Source: Salegentibacter_A chungangensis (GTDB lineage Bacteria > Bacteroidota > Bacteroidia > Flavobacteriales > Flavobacteriaceae). Taken from it: DNA of 64,000 nt. Below, one piece after another: positions 8,415-16,859 of the stretch. The position numbers and the translations under genes are program-made. The notes beneath the pieces are model-generated. The model was not told where the DNA came from. It searched no databases and saw only the letters and a list, made by a program, of their open reading frames with translations. Position 1 is the first letter of the stretch. Each line of letters opens with the position of its first letter. The stretch lies in assembly GCF_042678405.1 (NCBI RefSeq), contig NZ_JBHTLI010000001.1:372001-436000 (forward strand), given 5' to 3'.

Positions 8415-9325
8415 GCAAAATAATACGAATAGGCACCCGCGACAGTGAACTAGCGCTATGGCAGGCCAAAACCGTTCAGGCGGCCCTTGAAAAAGAAGGC
8501 CACAAGACCAAACTCGTTCCTGTAAAATCTTCCGGCGACCTGAACCTTGATCAGCCTCTTTATGAAATGGGCATCACGGGGATCTTCACCAAAACCCTGG
8601 ATGTGGCTATGATAAAAGACGAGGTTGATATCGCCGTGCATTCCATGAAGGATGTGCCGACCGCCCTTCCTAAAGGCATTGTAGAGGCAGCCGTGATGAA
8701 AAGAGCCAACACGAGAGATGTTCTGATTCACAAAGGCCTGGATTTCCTTGAAAACGAGGGTACTATTGCCACGGGAAGTCTGCGCCGGAAAGCGCAATGG
8801 CTCCATAAATATCCAGATCATAAAGTCGTGGACCTACGGGGAAATGTGAACACCCGTATGAAAAAGCTCAAACAAAATGACTGGAACGGGGCGATCTTTG
8901 CCGCTGCAGGTCTTGAAAGAATAGATCTTAAGCCTGATAACTATTTAGATCTTAACTGGATGATCCCGGCACCCGCGCAGGGAGCAATGCTGGTGGTTGC
9001 CAAGGAAAAGGATGACTTTTGCCGAAATGCCCTTGCGCTGCTGAATCACCGTAACTCAGAGATCACTGTACATATTGAAAGAGAGTTTCTAAGGGTTCTT
9101 GAAGGCGGATGTACTGCACCTATAGGCGCTCTGGCTGAAGTAAGAAAGGGACAGGTTTTCTTTGAAGGCGCACTTTTTAGCCTGGACGGCAAAAGGAAGA
9201 TAGGAGTGGAAAAAACCATCAGTCTAGATAAGTCGGAAGGTTTCGGAAGACTTTGCGCCGAAGAGATATTAAGCAATGGGGGAGCCGAACTTATGAAAGA
9301 GATCAAATCGTTCTTAAACCAGTAA
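8411..9325 (+). CDS. hemC: Hydroxymethylbilane synthase (porphobilinogen deaminase)
   Basis: A 304-residue cytoplasmic enzyme joining four porphobilinogen units into hydroxymethylbilane. It starts with the family motif IRIGTRDSELALWQA and contains DIAVHSMKDVPTALP and the arginine-rich substrate-binding segments TGSLRRKAQW and DLRGNVNTR. Cys234 in EGGCTAPIGA is the expected attachment site of the dipyrromethane cofactor. It overlaps hemA by 4 nt and is followed after 4 nt by hemD. Confidence 0.97.
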   Translation: MSKIIRIGTRDSELALWQAKTVQAALEKEGHKTKLVPVKSSGDLNLDQPLYEMGITGIFTKTLDVAMIKDEVDIAVHSMKDVPTALPKGIVEAAVMKRANTRDVLIHKGLDFLENEGTIATGSLRRKAQWLHKYPDHKVVDLRGNVNTRMKKLKQNDWNGAIFAAAGLERIDLKPDNYLDLNWMIPAPAQGAMLVVAKEKDDFCRNALALLNHRNSEITVHIEREFLRVLEGGCTAPIGALAEVRKGQVFFEGALFSLDGKRKIGVEKTISLDKSEGFGRLCAEEILSNGGAELMKEIKSFLNQ

Positions 9326-9329
9326 GTAA

Positions 9330-9995
9330 ATGCCAAGCCTGTTGTCCACAAAAAAACTGGCAAAGAATCAAAAAGAACTTTTGCTGAATACAGGTCTGAG
9401 TCTCGTGGAATACGATGCCATAAAGATCGAATTTCCCGATTTCGAAGTGGAAGTTCAGAAGATAGAAAATGCAATTTTCACAAGTAGGAATGCTGTTAAG
9501 GCCATTCTGGAAAAAAATATGGAGATCAGGGATTGTTTTTGTGTGGGCCGGAAAACTGAAGACCTGCTAAAAAAGCACAACTTCAAGGTGCTGGAAACTG
9601 CCCATTATGGGAAAGACCTGGCAGAGCTTATTGTAAAAAACTATAAAGACAGGAGTTTTCACTTCTTCAGCGGAAACAAAAGAAGAGATGAACTCCCTGA
9701 AATACTGAAAAAAAACGATGTTAACCTCAACGAAACTCAGGTTTATAAAACCAGTCTGAATATTCAGAAAATCGATCGTGATTTTGACGGAATTATGTTC
9801 TTCAGCCCCAGCGCCGTTCAAAGTTATACGGAAAAGAATCCGGTGAGGGATTCGGCACTGTTCTGTATAGGAGAAACCACTGCGAATGAAGCGAAGAAAC
9901 ATTCAGATAAGATAATCATAGCCCGCACCCCAGGAATTGAAAACGTGATCGTACAGGTCGTAAAATATTTTGGAAGACCGGGAGAAAAAAATTAA
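9330..9995 (+). CDS. hemD: Uroporphyrinogen-III synthase
   Basis: A 221-residue protein assigned to HemD, which cyclises hydroxymethylbilane with inversion of ring D. HemD sequences diverge strongly, so the call rests on length, the two alpha/beta halves, the segment IMFFSPSAVQSYTEKNP and the ending CIGETTANEAKKHSDK, which are the typical conserved patches, and on position between hemC and hemE. No other gene nearby could supply this step. Confidence 0.9.
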   Translation: MPSLLSTKKLAKNQKELLLNTGLSLVEYDAIKIEFPDFEVEVQKIENAIFTSRNAVKAILEKNMEIRDCFCVGRKTEDLLKKHNFKVLETAHYGKDLAELIVKNYKDRSFHFFSGNKRRDELPEILKKNDVNLNETQVYKTSLNIQKIDRDFDGIMFFSPSAVQSYTEKNPVRDSALFCIGETTANEAKKHSDKIIIARTPGIENVIVQVVKYFGRPGEKN

Positions 9996-10037
9996 AATTA
10001 AGTTCCGGCCAGGGAGTCGGGGTAAAATAACGTATAC

Positions 10038-11066
10038 ATGATAAAGAACGATTTACTTTTAAAGGCACTTAAAGGCGAAAGCGTAGAACGTCCGCCGGTT
10101 TGGATGATGAGACAGGCAGGAAGATACCTGCCCGATTTTATGAAACTGAAGGAAAAATACGACTTCTTTACCCGTTGCCGAACTCCGGAACTAGCTACCG
10201 AGATCACCGTGATGCCGATAAAACAGGTCGGGACCGATGCCGCGATCCTCTTCAGCGACATCCTTGTGGTACCACAGGCGATGCAGATAGACGTGGAGAT
10301 GAAACCCGGGGTAGGCCCCTGGCTGCCGAACCCAATTCGTTCTGCCAAACAAGTGGAGGAAGTAGTTGTTCCCGATGTAAACGAGGAGCTTAACTATGTA
10401 TACGAGGCGATAAAAATGACCAAACAGGAACTTAATGATGAAGTTCCGCTTATAGGTTTTGCCGGCTCTCCCTGGACGATACTATGCTACGCCGTGCAGG
10501 GACAGGGCTCGAAGACCTTCGACAAAGCAAAGCAGTTCTGCTTTCAGGAACCGGTGGCGGCTCACAGGTTACTGCAGAAAATAACCGACACCACCATTGC
10601 TTACCTTAAAGGCAAGGTGAAGGCGGGTGTTGATGCCGTTCAGCTTTTTGACAGCTGGGGCGGATTACTTTCCCCGGAAGACTACCAGGAATTTTCCTGG
10701 CAATATATGCAGCAGATCATTGATGCCTTAAAAGATGAGATCCCGGTGATCGCCTACGGAAAAGGTTGCTGGTTCGCGCTTAAGGAAATGTCACAATCGG
10801 GAGCTTCAGCTCTTGGAGTAGACTGGACCTGCTCTGCAATGAACGCGAGATACCTGAGCGGAGGACAGATCACCCTGCAGGGTAATTTTGATCCTGCCCG
10901 CTTATATTCAAAACCAATAGAGATAAAACATATGGTCACCCGAATGATAGACGAGTTCGGAAAAGACCGTTATATCGCCAATCTTGGGCACGGCATCCTT
11001 CCGGACATTCCGGTAGACAACGCCAGGGCCTTTGTAGATGCGGTAAAGGAATACCAGGCAAAATAA
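10038..11066 (+). CDS. hemE: Uroporphyrinogen decarboxylase
   Basis: A 342-residue enzyme that removes four acetate carboxyl groups from uroporphyrinogen III to give coproporphyrinogen III. Both family signatures are present: RPPVWMMRQAGRYLP near the N-terminus, with the substrate-binding Arg, and GFAGSPWTILCYAVQG in the middle. Also seen are ILFSDILVVPQAM with its conserved Asp, QLFDSWGGLLSP and the terminal NLGHGILPDIPVDN. It is separated from hemD by 42 nt and directly abuts hemF (the TAA is followed at once by ATG). Confidence 0.97.
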   Translation: MIKNDLLLKALKGESVERPPVWMMRQAGRYLPDFMKLKEKYDFFTRCRTPELATEITVMPIKQVGTDAAILFSDILVVPQAMQIDVEMKPGVGPWLPNPIRSAKQVEEVVVPDVNEELNYVYEAIKMTKQELNDEVPLIGFAGSPWTILCYAVQGQGSKTFDKAKQFCFQEPVAAHRLLQKITDTTIAYLKGKVKAGVDAVQLFDSWGGLLSPEDYQEFSWQYMQQIIDALKDEIPVIAYGKGCWFALKEMSQSGASALGVDWTCSAMNARYLSGGQITLQGNFDPARLYSKPIEIKHMVTRMIDEFGKDRYIANLGHGILPDIPVDNARAFVDAVKEYQAK

Positions 11067-11972
11067 ATGATGAAGGAGAAGTTTTATAAGTACATACAGG
11101 AACTTCAGGACAGGATCACTTCAAAACTGGAGGAGACAGACGGGAAAGCAAAATTCCAGGAAGACCTTTGGGAACGTGCCGAAGGCGGGGGCGGAAGGAC
11201 GCGCGTGGTCGAGAACGGAAACGTATTCGAAAAAGGAGGAGTTAATATTTCGGCCGTTCACGGACCCCTTGCTCCTGCAATGCAAAAATATTTCAAGGTA
11301 GGCGATGTAGATTTTTTCGCCTGCGGCTTAAGCCTCGTGCTTCATCCAAAAAACCCTATGGTTCCCACCGTACACGCCAACTGGCGCTATTTTGAGATGT
11401 ACGATAAAGAAGGGAACACCATAGACCAGTGGTTCGGAGGAGGTCAGGATCTTACTCCCTATTATCTTTTTGAAGAAGACGCTGCTCATTTCCACCGAAT
11501 TTCGAAACAGGCCTGCGATAAGCACAACCCGGATTTCTACGAAGTTTACAAGCAGAAATGCGATGAATATTTCTGGAATTCCCATCGCGATGAAGCCCGC
11601 GGAATTGGAGGTCTTTTCTTCGATTATTGCAAGGCCAATGAAGAAATGAGCATCGAAAACTGGTATGATTTTGTGACTGAAGTAGGCGATAGTTTCCTTG
11701 AAGCCTACGTTCCTATAGTGGAAAAGAGAAAGGATCTTGAATACACAAAGGCTCAGCGGGACTGGCAGGAAATAAGACGTGGCCGTTATGTGGAATTCAA
11801 CCTTGTTCACGATAAGGGAACGCTGTTCGGCTTAAAGACCAATGGCAGGATAGAAAGTATCCTTATGAGCCTGCCGCCTCACGTGCAATGGGTCTATGAC
11901 CATCACCCCGAGCCCGGAAGTGAAGAGGAAAAACTGCTGAAGGTACTTAAACAACCTAAAAACTGGGTGTAA
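11067..11972 (+). CDS. hemF: Oxygen-dependent coproporphyrinogen III oxidase
   Basis: A 301-residue aerobic coproporphyrinogen oxidase making protoporphyrinogen IX. Seen: EGGGGRTRVVENGNVFEKGG and HANWRYFEMYD, then WFGGGQDLTPYYLFEED, and RRGRYVEFNLVHDKGT near the C-terminus, all HemF hallmarks. Its presence implies an oxygen-respiring lifestyle; a radical-SAM HemN is not in this window. Two adjacent ATGs (11067 and 11070) are possible; the first follows the hemE stop without a gap. Confidence 0.97.
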   Translation: MMKEKFYKYIQELQDRITSKLEETDGKAKFQEDLWERAEGGGGRTRVVENGNVFEKGGVNISAVHGPLAPAMQKYFKVGDVDFFACGLSLVLHPKNPMVPTVHANWRYFEMYDKEGNTIDQWFGGGQDLTPYYLFEEDAAHFHRISKQACDKHNPDFYEVYKQKCDEYFWNSHRDEARGIGGLFFDYCKANEEMSIENWYDFVTEVGDSFLEAYVPIVEKRKDLEYTKAQRDWQEIRRGRYVEFNLVHDKGTLFGLKTNGRIESILMSLPPHVQWVYDHHPEPGSEEEKLLKVLKQPKNWV

Positions 11973-12005
11973 TAGCTTAAGGCTTATTACTTAAAACTTA
12001 CAACT

Positions 12006-12989
12006 ATGTTAAGAAGAAACAGAAGACTTAGAAGTAACGAAGCGATAAGAAGTATGGTTCGTGAAACCGTGATTTCGCCTAATGACTTTATAGTACCGCT
12101 TTTTGTGGTAGAGGGAAAGAATGTAAAAGAGGAAATTGCTTCAATGCCCAATTATTACAGGATGAGCCTTGATCTGCTTGAAAAAGAGGTTAAGGAATTG
12201 TGGAAGCTTGGCCTTAAGTCCGTACTATTGTTCGTTAAGGTTCCCGAGAATCTGAAGGACAATGCCGGAACCGAAGCCCTTAACGCAGACGGATTGATGC
12301 AAAGAGCGGTGAAAACGGTGAAGAATGCCGTACCCGAAATGCTGGTAATGACCGATGTTGCCCTTGACCCCTATTCTGCTTACGGGCACGACGGGATTGT
12401 TGCCAATGGTAAGATCCTGAATGACGATACCACCGCAGTACTTTCTGAAATGGCCCTTTCTCACGCCCGCGCAGGTGCCGATTTTGTGGCTCCGAGCGAT
12501 ATGATGGACGGCAGGATCTTCGAAATGAGAAGTCTGCTGGAAGATGAAGGTTTTGACGATACCGGAATTATGAGCTACAGCGCCAAGTATGCCTCGGCAT
12601 TTTACGGCCCTTTCCGCGATGCACTGGATTCAGCCCCGGTAGATGCCGAAAATATTCCAAAAGACAAAAAGACCTACCAGATGGATCCCGCAAACAGAGA
12701 AGAGGCGGTTAAAGAAACTCTGATGGACATTGAGGAAGGTGCAGATATTGTGATGGTAAAACCGGGATTATGCTACCTGGACATAGTACGCGACATAAGG
12801 AATGCTGTAAACCTGCCGGTTGCCGTTTACCAGGTAAGCGGTGAATATGCGATGATCAAGGCGGCTGCCGAAAAAGGCTGGCTGGACCACGATGCGGTAA
12901 TGCTGGAGCAACTTACAGCCATAAGAAGGGCAGGAGCCAGTTTGATCGCCAGTTATTTTGCCAAAGATGCTGCCAAACTTATTTCCTGA
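12006..12989 (+). CDS. hemB: Delta-aminolevulinic acid dehydratase (porphobilinogen synthase), Asp-type metal site
   Basis: A 327-residue enzyme condensing two 5-aminolevulinate molecules to porphobilinogen. The Schiff-base lysine lies in IVMVKPGLCYLD and the second active-site lysine in SYSAKYASAFYGPF. The metal-binding loop reads DVALDPYSAYGHDG (residues 117-130): positions that are cysteines in zinc enzymes are Ala119, Asp121 and Asp129, so this belongs to the Zn-independent, Mg2+/K+-type group. Last hem gene of the operon, 33 nt after hemF. Confidence 0.97.
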   Translation: MLRRNRRLRSNEAIRSMVRETVISPNDFIVPLFVVEGKNVKEEIASMPNYYRMSLDLLEKEVKELWKLGLKSVLLFVKVPENLKDNAGTEALNADGLMQRAVKTVKNAVPEMLVMTDVALDPYSAYGHDGIVANGKILNDDTTAVLSEMALSHARAGADFVAPSDMMDGRIFEMRSLLEDEGFDDTGIMSYSAKYASAFYGPFRDALDSAPVDAENIPKDKKTYQMDPANREEAVKETLMDIEEGADIVMVKPGLCYLDIVRDIRNAVNLPVAVYQVSGEYAMIKAAAEKGWLDHDAVMLEQLTAIRRAGASLIASYFAKDAAKLIS

Positions 12990-13043
12990 AAAAATAACTA
13001 GATTTTATATCGGGAATACCCGAAAACCAGGTACATTTATCGG

Positions 13044-13400
13044 GTGAAAACTTCTGGAAAAAACATCCTTTTCAATTTTCTGCTGCTGCTTTTCTTAACA
13101 GCATCTGGCGGGGAGGTTTTTGCTTCTGTCAATTACAACACAGGCTCAAACAGGGAGCAACAAAAGCATTCGGTTTCCAGCCGGGATAAGGCCGCCCTGT
13201 TTATAAATGAAGTCTATTTCTCAGAGATATCCGAAAACGTTCAGGAAAGTCAGCCTGAGCCTTTTTTCTTCGAACTTCGATCTACTCAGAATTCGTTAAT
13301 CCGAATTCATTCTCAAATTCAAAAAACCTCTGTTAATGCTCCTGCAGATATTAAAAACCGCCTGGAGCAGCAGATCTTCCCATTCCATTTTTTCTGGTAA
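13044..13400 (+). CDS. Small secreted protein of unknown function (GTG start)
   Basis: A 118-residue frame that starts at GTG, 54 nt after hemB. Residues 7-27 form a signal peptide ending around VFAS. The mature part is short, hydrophilic and rich in Ser, Asn and Gln, with no recognised domain, and ends in the aromatic run FPFHFFW. I do not recognise the family. Its orientation and spacing make it a possible tail of the hem operon, but two hairpins after its stop (13401-13463) and one overlapping its start region suggest separate control. A coding assignment is likely, not certain. Confidence 0.6.
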   Translation: MKTSGKNILFNFLLLLFLTASGGEVFASVNYNTGSNREQQKHSVSSRDKAALFINEVYFSEISENVQESQPEPFFFELRSTQNSLIRIHSQIQKTSVNAPADIKNRLEQQIFPFHFFW

Positions 13401-13463
13401 GCTGAATTTAATTTTCAGCCTTACTAACGCTGTCACTTCGGCCTATTGAATGCCGGAGACAGC
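13401..13463 (+). other. Two tandem hairpins after the 118-residue gene
   Basis: The first hairpin pairs GCTGAA (13401-13406) with TTCAGC (13414-13419), starting at the base after the stop codon. The second pairs GCTGTC (13429-13434) with GACAGC (13458-13463), with an inner stem of CTTCGGC-like arms (about 13437-13442 and 13452-13457). There is no U-run after either, so this is not a standard intrinsic terminator; an mRNA-stabilising or processing role is possible. Confidence 0.45.
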
Positions 13464-13492
13464 TGCTATTCTTACACATAAAATTTCAAAAA

Positions 13493-13978
13493 ATGGATAC
13501 TTCATCTTTAATAATGGGAGTGATATTGCTCATGTTATTTTTCACTCCCGTTCTTTATTTAATTTTCAACCAATCGGCTACAGAAAGGAAGAGCCTTAAA
13601 AAACTAAAGAACATCGAATCTGAATTCAAACTCAAACTTCAGCATAAAGAACTTTCAAACTCGCTCGTTCTTGGGCTCGATCCTGAATCGAAAAAGTTGG
13701 TGGTTGCAGAACCACAGAAAGATATGGAATATGATATTATAGACCTTTCCAAAGTAAGGGATTGCACGGTTTCCAGAAATTATACCGGCGGAAGGAGTGA
13801 AAAGGAAATGACCACGCGGGTTGGCCTTGAGCTTTTAAGCAGAAACGGACAGGAAAAAATAACCGAGATCCTTTTTTATGATGAGGACGATGAACATAGT
13901 TATGACCCCGAAAACAAGCTGTTTCTGGCCAAGAAATGGGACAGCCTTATCAGGGAGCATATTCCTAAAACCAATTAG
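13493..13978 (+). CDS. Membrane-anchored protein of unknown function
   Basis: A 161-residue protein with one N-terminal membrane segment (about residues 6-25) and a cytoplasmic-looking soluble domain of about 130 residues. The region around residues 60-110 alternates hydrophobic and charged residues like a beta-rich domain (LVLGLDPESKKLVVAEP, then YDIIDLSKVRDCTVSRNY). Acidic clusters occur near the end (DEDDEHSYDPE). I do not recognise the family and assign no function. It is followed by a terminator at 13999-14036. Confidence 0.75.
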   Translation: MDTSSLIMGVILLMLFFTPVLYLIFNQSATERKSLKKLKNIESEFKLKLQHKELSNSLVLGLDPESKKLVVAEPQKDMEYDIIDLSKVRDCTVSRNYTGGRSEKEMTTRVGLELLSRNGQEKITEILFYDEDDEHSYDPENKLFLAKKWDSLIREHIPKTN

Positions 13979-13998
13979 GAAAGTTAACCTTAGCTAAG

Positions 13999-14036
13999 AG
14001 CCGTTTTCCAAAAAACCCTTGGTAGACGGCTTTTTC
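13999..14036 (+). terminator. Rho-independent terminator
   Basis: Stem AGCCGT (13999-14004) with ACGGCT (14026-14031), an inner CCAA/TTGG pair, then a T-rich run. It closes the unit ending with the 161-residue gene and separates it from the CNNM gene. Confidence 0.7.
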
Positions 14037-14118
14037 TTTATCATGCTTTTATAATTTATTTTGAATTTAATTATGGTAGAATGCCTAAATTAGATTTTTT
14101 AAACAACCAGCGACCAAT

Positions 14119-15252
14119 ATGGCATTACTTCTTGTTTTTGCATTTTTATCCATATTCTTTTCTTTTATGTGCTCCATTCTTGAAGCAGCCCTATTGAGCT
14201 TTACCCCTTCTTATATCAAGATCAAAAAAAAAGAAGGGAAATCTTATGCCCATAGCCTGGCGCATTTTAAACAGGATATAGACAAACCCCTAATTGCGAT
14301 CCTTACCATTAACACGGTAGCTCATACGGTGGGCGCGATCTTAGTTGGAGTGCAGGCAGAAAAAACCTTTGGTGACGGGACCAATGCCGTTGGAATCGTT
14401 TCTGCTGCTATGACGGTGGCTATTTTGATCCTATCGGAAATAATTCCCAAGACAATTGGAGCAACCTACTGGAAATCGCTTGGAGGCTTCACTTCCCGGT
14501 CCCTAAAACTAATGATCTTTCCGCTCAAGTATACCGGCATTCTTTGGCTAATGATGCTTACCACAAAACTTATCGGGAAACAAGCCCATGTAACCAGTAT
14601 GAGTCGTGAAGAATTTGCCGCGATCACCGATGCCGCTGAAGAGGAAGGAGTTTTTGAGGAAAGTGAAACCACGGTGATCAAGAATCTGCTGGTATTTAAG
14701 TCGGTTGAGGCTAAAGACGTGATGACGCCTTTTTCGGTGGCGATCACCGAAAGTGAAACAATGTCGGTGGCTGAATTTCATAAAAATCATAAAAATTTAA
14801 AATTTTCCAGGATCCCTGTTTTTAAAGATTGGTCCAATAACATCACCGGATTTATTCTGAAAGACGATGTTCTGGAAGAGCTTATTGAAGAAAGAGGCGA
14901 CTCACCGCTTAGCAAACTAAAGAGGGAGATCTTTGTTACTCCTGCGCACACTCCTATCCCCGAGCTTTTTGAAACTTTTGTTCAGAAAAGGGCGCATATC
15001 ACGATGGTTGTTGACGAATATGGCAATACCGTAGGGCTGGTGACTATGGAAGATATCATAGAGACCCTGCTTGGACTGGAGATTATGGATGAGAGCGATA
15101 ATGTTGAGGACATGCAGATGCTGGCACGTCAAAACTGGGAAAAGCGGGCAAAGAAACTGGGACTTATAAAACGCAAAAACGAAGAACAGAATGACGAGGA
15201 AAACAGTATTTCTGAAGACACCCCTGGGGACAGCAGCGATAACAGGGAGTGA
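14119..15252 (+). CDS. CNNM/CBS-domain membrane protein (HlyC/CorC-type)
   Basis: A 377-residue membrane protein. A DUF21/CNNM transmembrane domain of about four helices covers residues 1-150 (it includes ILEAALLSFTPSYIK and INTVAHTVGAILVG). Two CBS domains occupy about residues 200-325 (KDVMTPFSVAIT and AHITMVVDEYGNTVGLVT). Family members are tied to Mg2+ or other divalent cation transport. The C-terminal transporter-associated domain seen in longer CorC-type proteins is missing; instead there is a charged tail of about 50 residues. The last 62 nt overlap ogt in another frame. Confidence 0.9.
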   Translation: MALLLVFAFLSIFFSFMCSILEAALLSFTPSYIKIKKKEGKSYAHSLAHFKQDIDKPLIAILTINTVAHTVGAILVGVQAEKTFGDGTNAVGIVSAAMTVAILILSEIIPKTIGATYWKSLGGFTSRSLKLMIFPLKYTGILWLMMLTTKLIGKQAHVTSMSREEFAAITDAAEEEGVFEESETTVIKNLLVFKSVEAKDVMTPFSVAITESETMSVAEFHKNHKNLKFSRIPVFKDWSNNITGFILKDDVLEELIEERGDSPLSKLKREIFVTPAHTPIPELFETFVQKRAHITMVVDEYGNTVGLVTMEDIIETLLGLEIMDESDNVEDMQMLARQNWEKRAKKLGLIKRKNEEQNDEENSISEDTPGDSSDNRE

Positions 15253-15670
15253 AGAAGGTCTTTCAGAGATCAAAATTCTGGATGCTGAAGAGAAAACTTC
15301 CGAAGACATCCCTGCATTTCTCCTCCCGGCAATAAATCAGTTAAAAGAATATTTTTCAGGAGAACGTAAAGATTTCGACCTGCACACCGCTCCTGAAGGC
15401 ACTGAATTTCAAAAGAGAGTCTGGAAGGCTTTAATGGATATCCCTTATGGCACGACCACCTCTTACCTGGAGCTCTCAAAAAAATTAGGCGATATAAAAG
15501 CGATAAGAGCGGTAGCAGCCGCCAATGGTAAAAATCCGCTCTGGATTGTAGTGCCCTGTCACAGGGTTATTGGCAGCGATGGTTCGCTCACCGGGTATGC
15601 CGGAGGCTTACATCGCAAAAAATGGCTGCTGGAACACGAAAATCCGCCAAGTCAGCAAAGTTTATTCTAA
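15191..15670 (+). CDS. ogt: Methylated-DNA--[protein]-cysteine S-methyltransferase
   Basis: A 159-residue DNA repair protein that takes the alkyl group from O6-alkylguanine onto its own cysteine. The acceptor Cys123 is in VVPCHRVIGSDG, and the helix-turn-helix region includes IPYGTTTSYLELS and AIRAVAAANGKNP. The start at 15191 is required by family alignment: FLKTPLGTAAITGSEEGLSE is the usual N-terminal strand pair, and the next in-frame Met is far inside the domain. This places the start 62 nt inside the CNNM gene. Confidence 0.93.
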   Translation: MTRKTVFLKTPLGTAAITGSEEGLSEIKILDAEEKTSEDIPAFLLPAINQLKEYFSGERKDFDLHTAPEGTEFQKRVWKALMDIPYGTTTSYLELSKKLGDIKAIRAVAAANGKNPLWIVVPCHRVIGSDGSLTGYAGGLHRKKWLLEHENPPSQQSLF

Positions 15671-15707
15671 GAATGAAGCCTAAAACAAAATTTCCTATTT
15701 TTAGGAT

Positions 15708-16859
15708 ATGAAGAAATTTTTGCGATTCCTGGGCTATCTTTTCCTATTCCTCTTTTTAGCGATCCTCCTGCTTTATCTTTTCGGATATGACTATATACTT
15801 AAAGGAGCGCGGGTCACTTACCTTACAGGCCACAAAACGGCTTATATAGACGATTACCCGCACTTCACCAACCGGCTTATTCAAAATGATGAAAATAATG
15901 AATGGGAATGGCCGGTTTCATCAGAATACAATGAGACTCCGGCGACAAAAATCCTGGACAGTCTGAACAAAGAGCTGGGTACCATAGCTTTCCTTATAAT
16001 TAAGAACGATAGTGTCTGGTTTGAAGAATATTATAAAGATTACGGCCCCGATTCTAAAACCAATTCTTTTTCTATGGCTAAGAGTATCACCTCGGCACTG
16101 CTGGGAAAAGCCATAAAAGACGGATACATAAAAAGCCTTGACCAGCCGGTGGCAGATTTTTACCCCCAGTTTGATAATAGCCTGACTGTAGGCGACCTTT
16201 CATCTATGGCGTCGGGTCTTAATTGGGATGAGAGCTACTATAACCCATTCGGCCAGACCGCCAGGGCTTATTTTGATAATGATATCAGGAAACTTATTCT
16301 TGAACTAAAAGTAACCGGGACTCCTGGTAAAAGCTTTAAATACCTCAGCGGAAATACAGCCCTGTTGGGGATGATCATTTCCAAAGCCACAGGAAAAACC
16401 CTCTCGGAATACCTTAGCCAAAGCTTCTGGAAACCAATGGGGATGAAGAGCGACGCACTTTGGCAGATAGACAGTAAGAAAAGCGGAATGGAAAAGGCCT
16501 ATTGCTGTATCGCTTCCAACGCGCGCGATTTTGCGAGATTCGGTAAACTCTATAATCATTCCGGAAACTGGGAAGGCAGGCAATTGCTGGACTCTTCGTT
16601 TGTTAAAAACTCCATTAATCCAAGGTTTAAGGACAGCCCCGAATATGGTTATGGTCTCTGGCTTAGTGATTACAGAAACAAGGATATATTTTATATGCGC
16701 GGTATTCTTGGCCAGTACGTAATCACGATCCCTGAAGATCATATGATTATTGTAAGGCTGGGAGAAAAACTAATCAGGAAGAAAGAAGGAGAACAACACG
16801 CCCCCGATTTTTACCACTATATAGATGAAACCTATAAAATGCTGAAAGATGCTACATAA
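15708..16859 (+). CDS. Serine hydrolase of the class C beta-lactamase / penicillin-binding fold
   Basis: A 383-residue protein with an N-terminal membrane anchor (about residues 5-25) and a beta-lactamase-related domain. The nucleophile motif SMAK (Ser122, Lys125) lies in NSFSMAKSITSALLG, and the YxN-like motif is YLSGNTALLG. Such proteins act as esterases, D-aminopeptidases or 6-aminohexanoate-dimer hydrolase-like enzymes; the substrate is not deducible. The domain faces the periplasm. It overlaps the next gene by 11 nt. Confidence 0.87.
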   Translation: MKKFLRFLGYLFLFLFLAILLLYLFGYDYILKGARVTYLTGHKTAYIDDYPHFTNRLIQNDENNEWEWPVSSEYNETPATKILDSLNKELGTIAFLIIKNDSVWFEEYYKDYGPDSKTNSFSMAKSITSALLGKAIKDGYIKSLDQPVADFYPQFDNSLTVGDLSSMASGLNWDESYYNPFGQTARAYFDNDIRKLILELKVTGTPGKSFKYLSGNTALLGMIISKATGKTLSEYLSQSFWKPMGMKSDALWQIDSKKSGMEKAYCCIASNARDFARFGKLYNHSGNWEGRQLLDSSFVKNSINPRFKDSPEYGYGLWLSDYRNKDIFYMRGILGQYVITIPEDHMIIVRLGEKLIRKKEGEQHAPDFYHYIDETYKMLKDAT

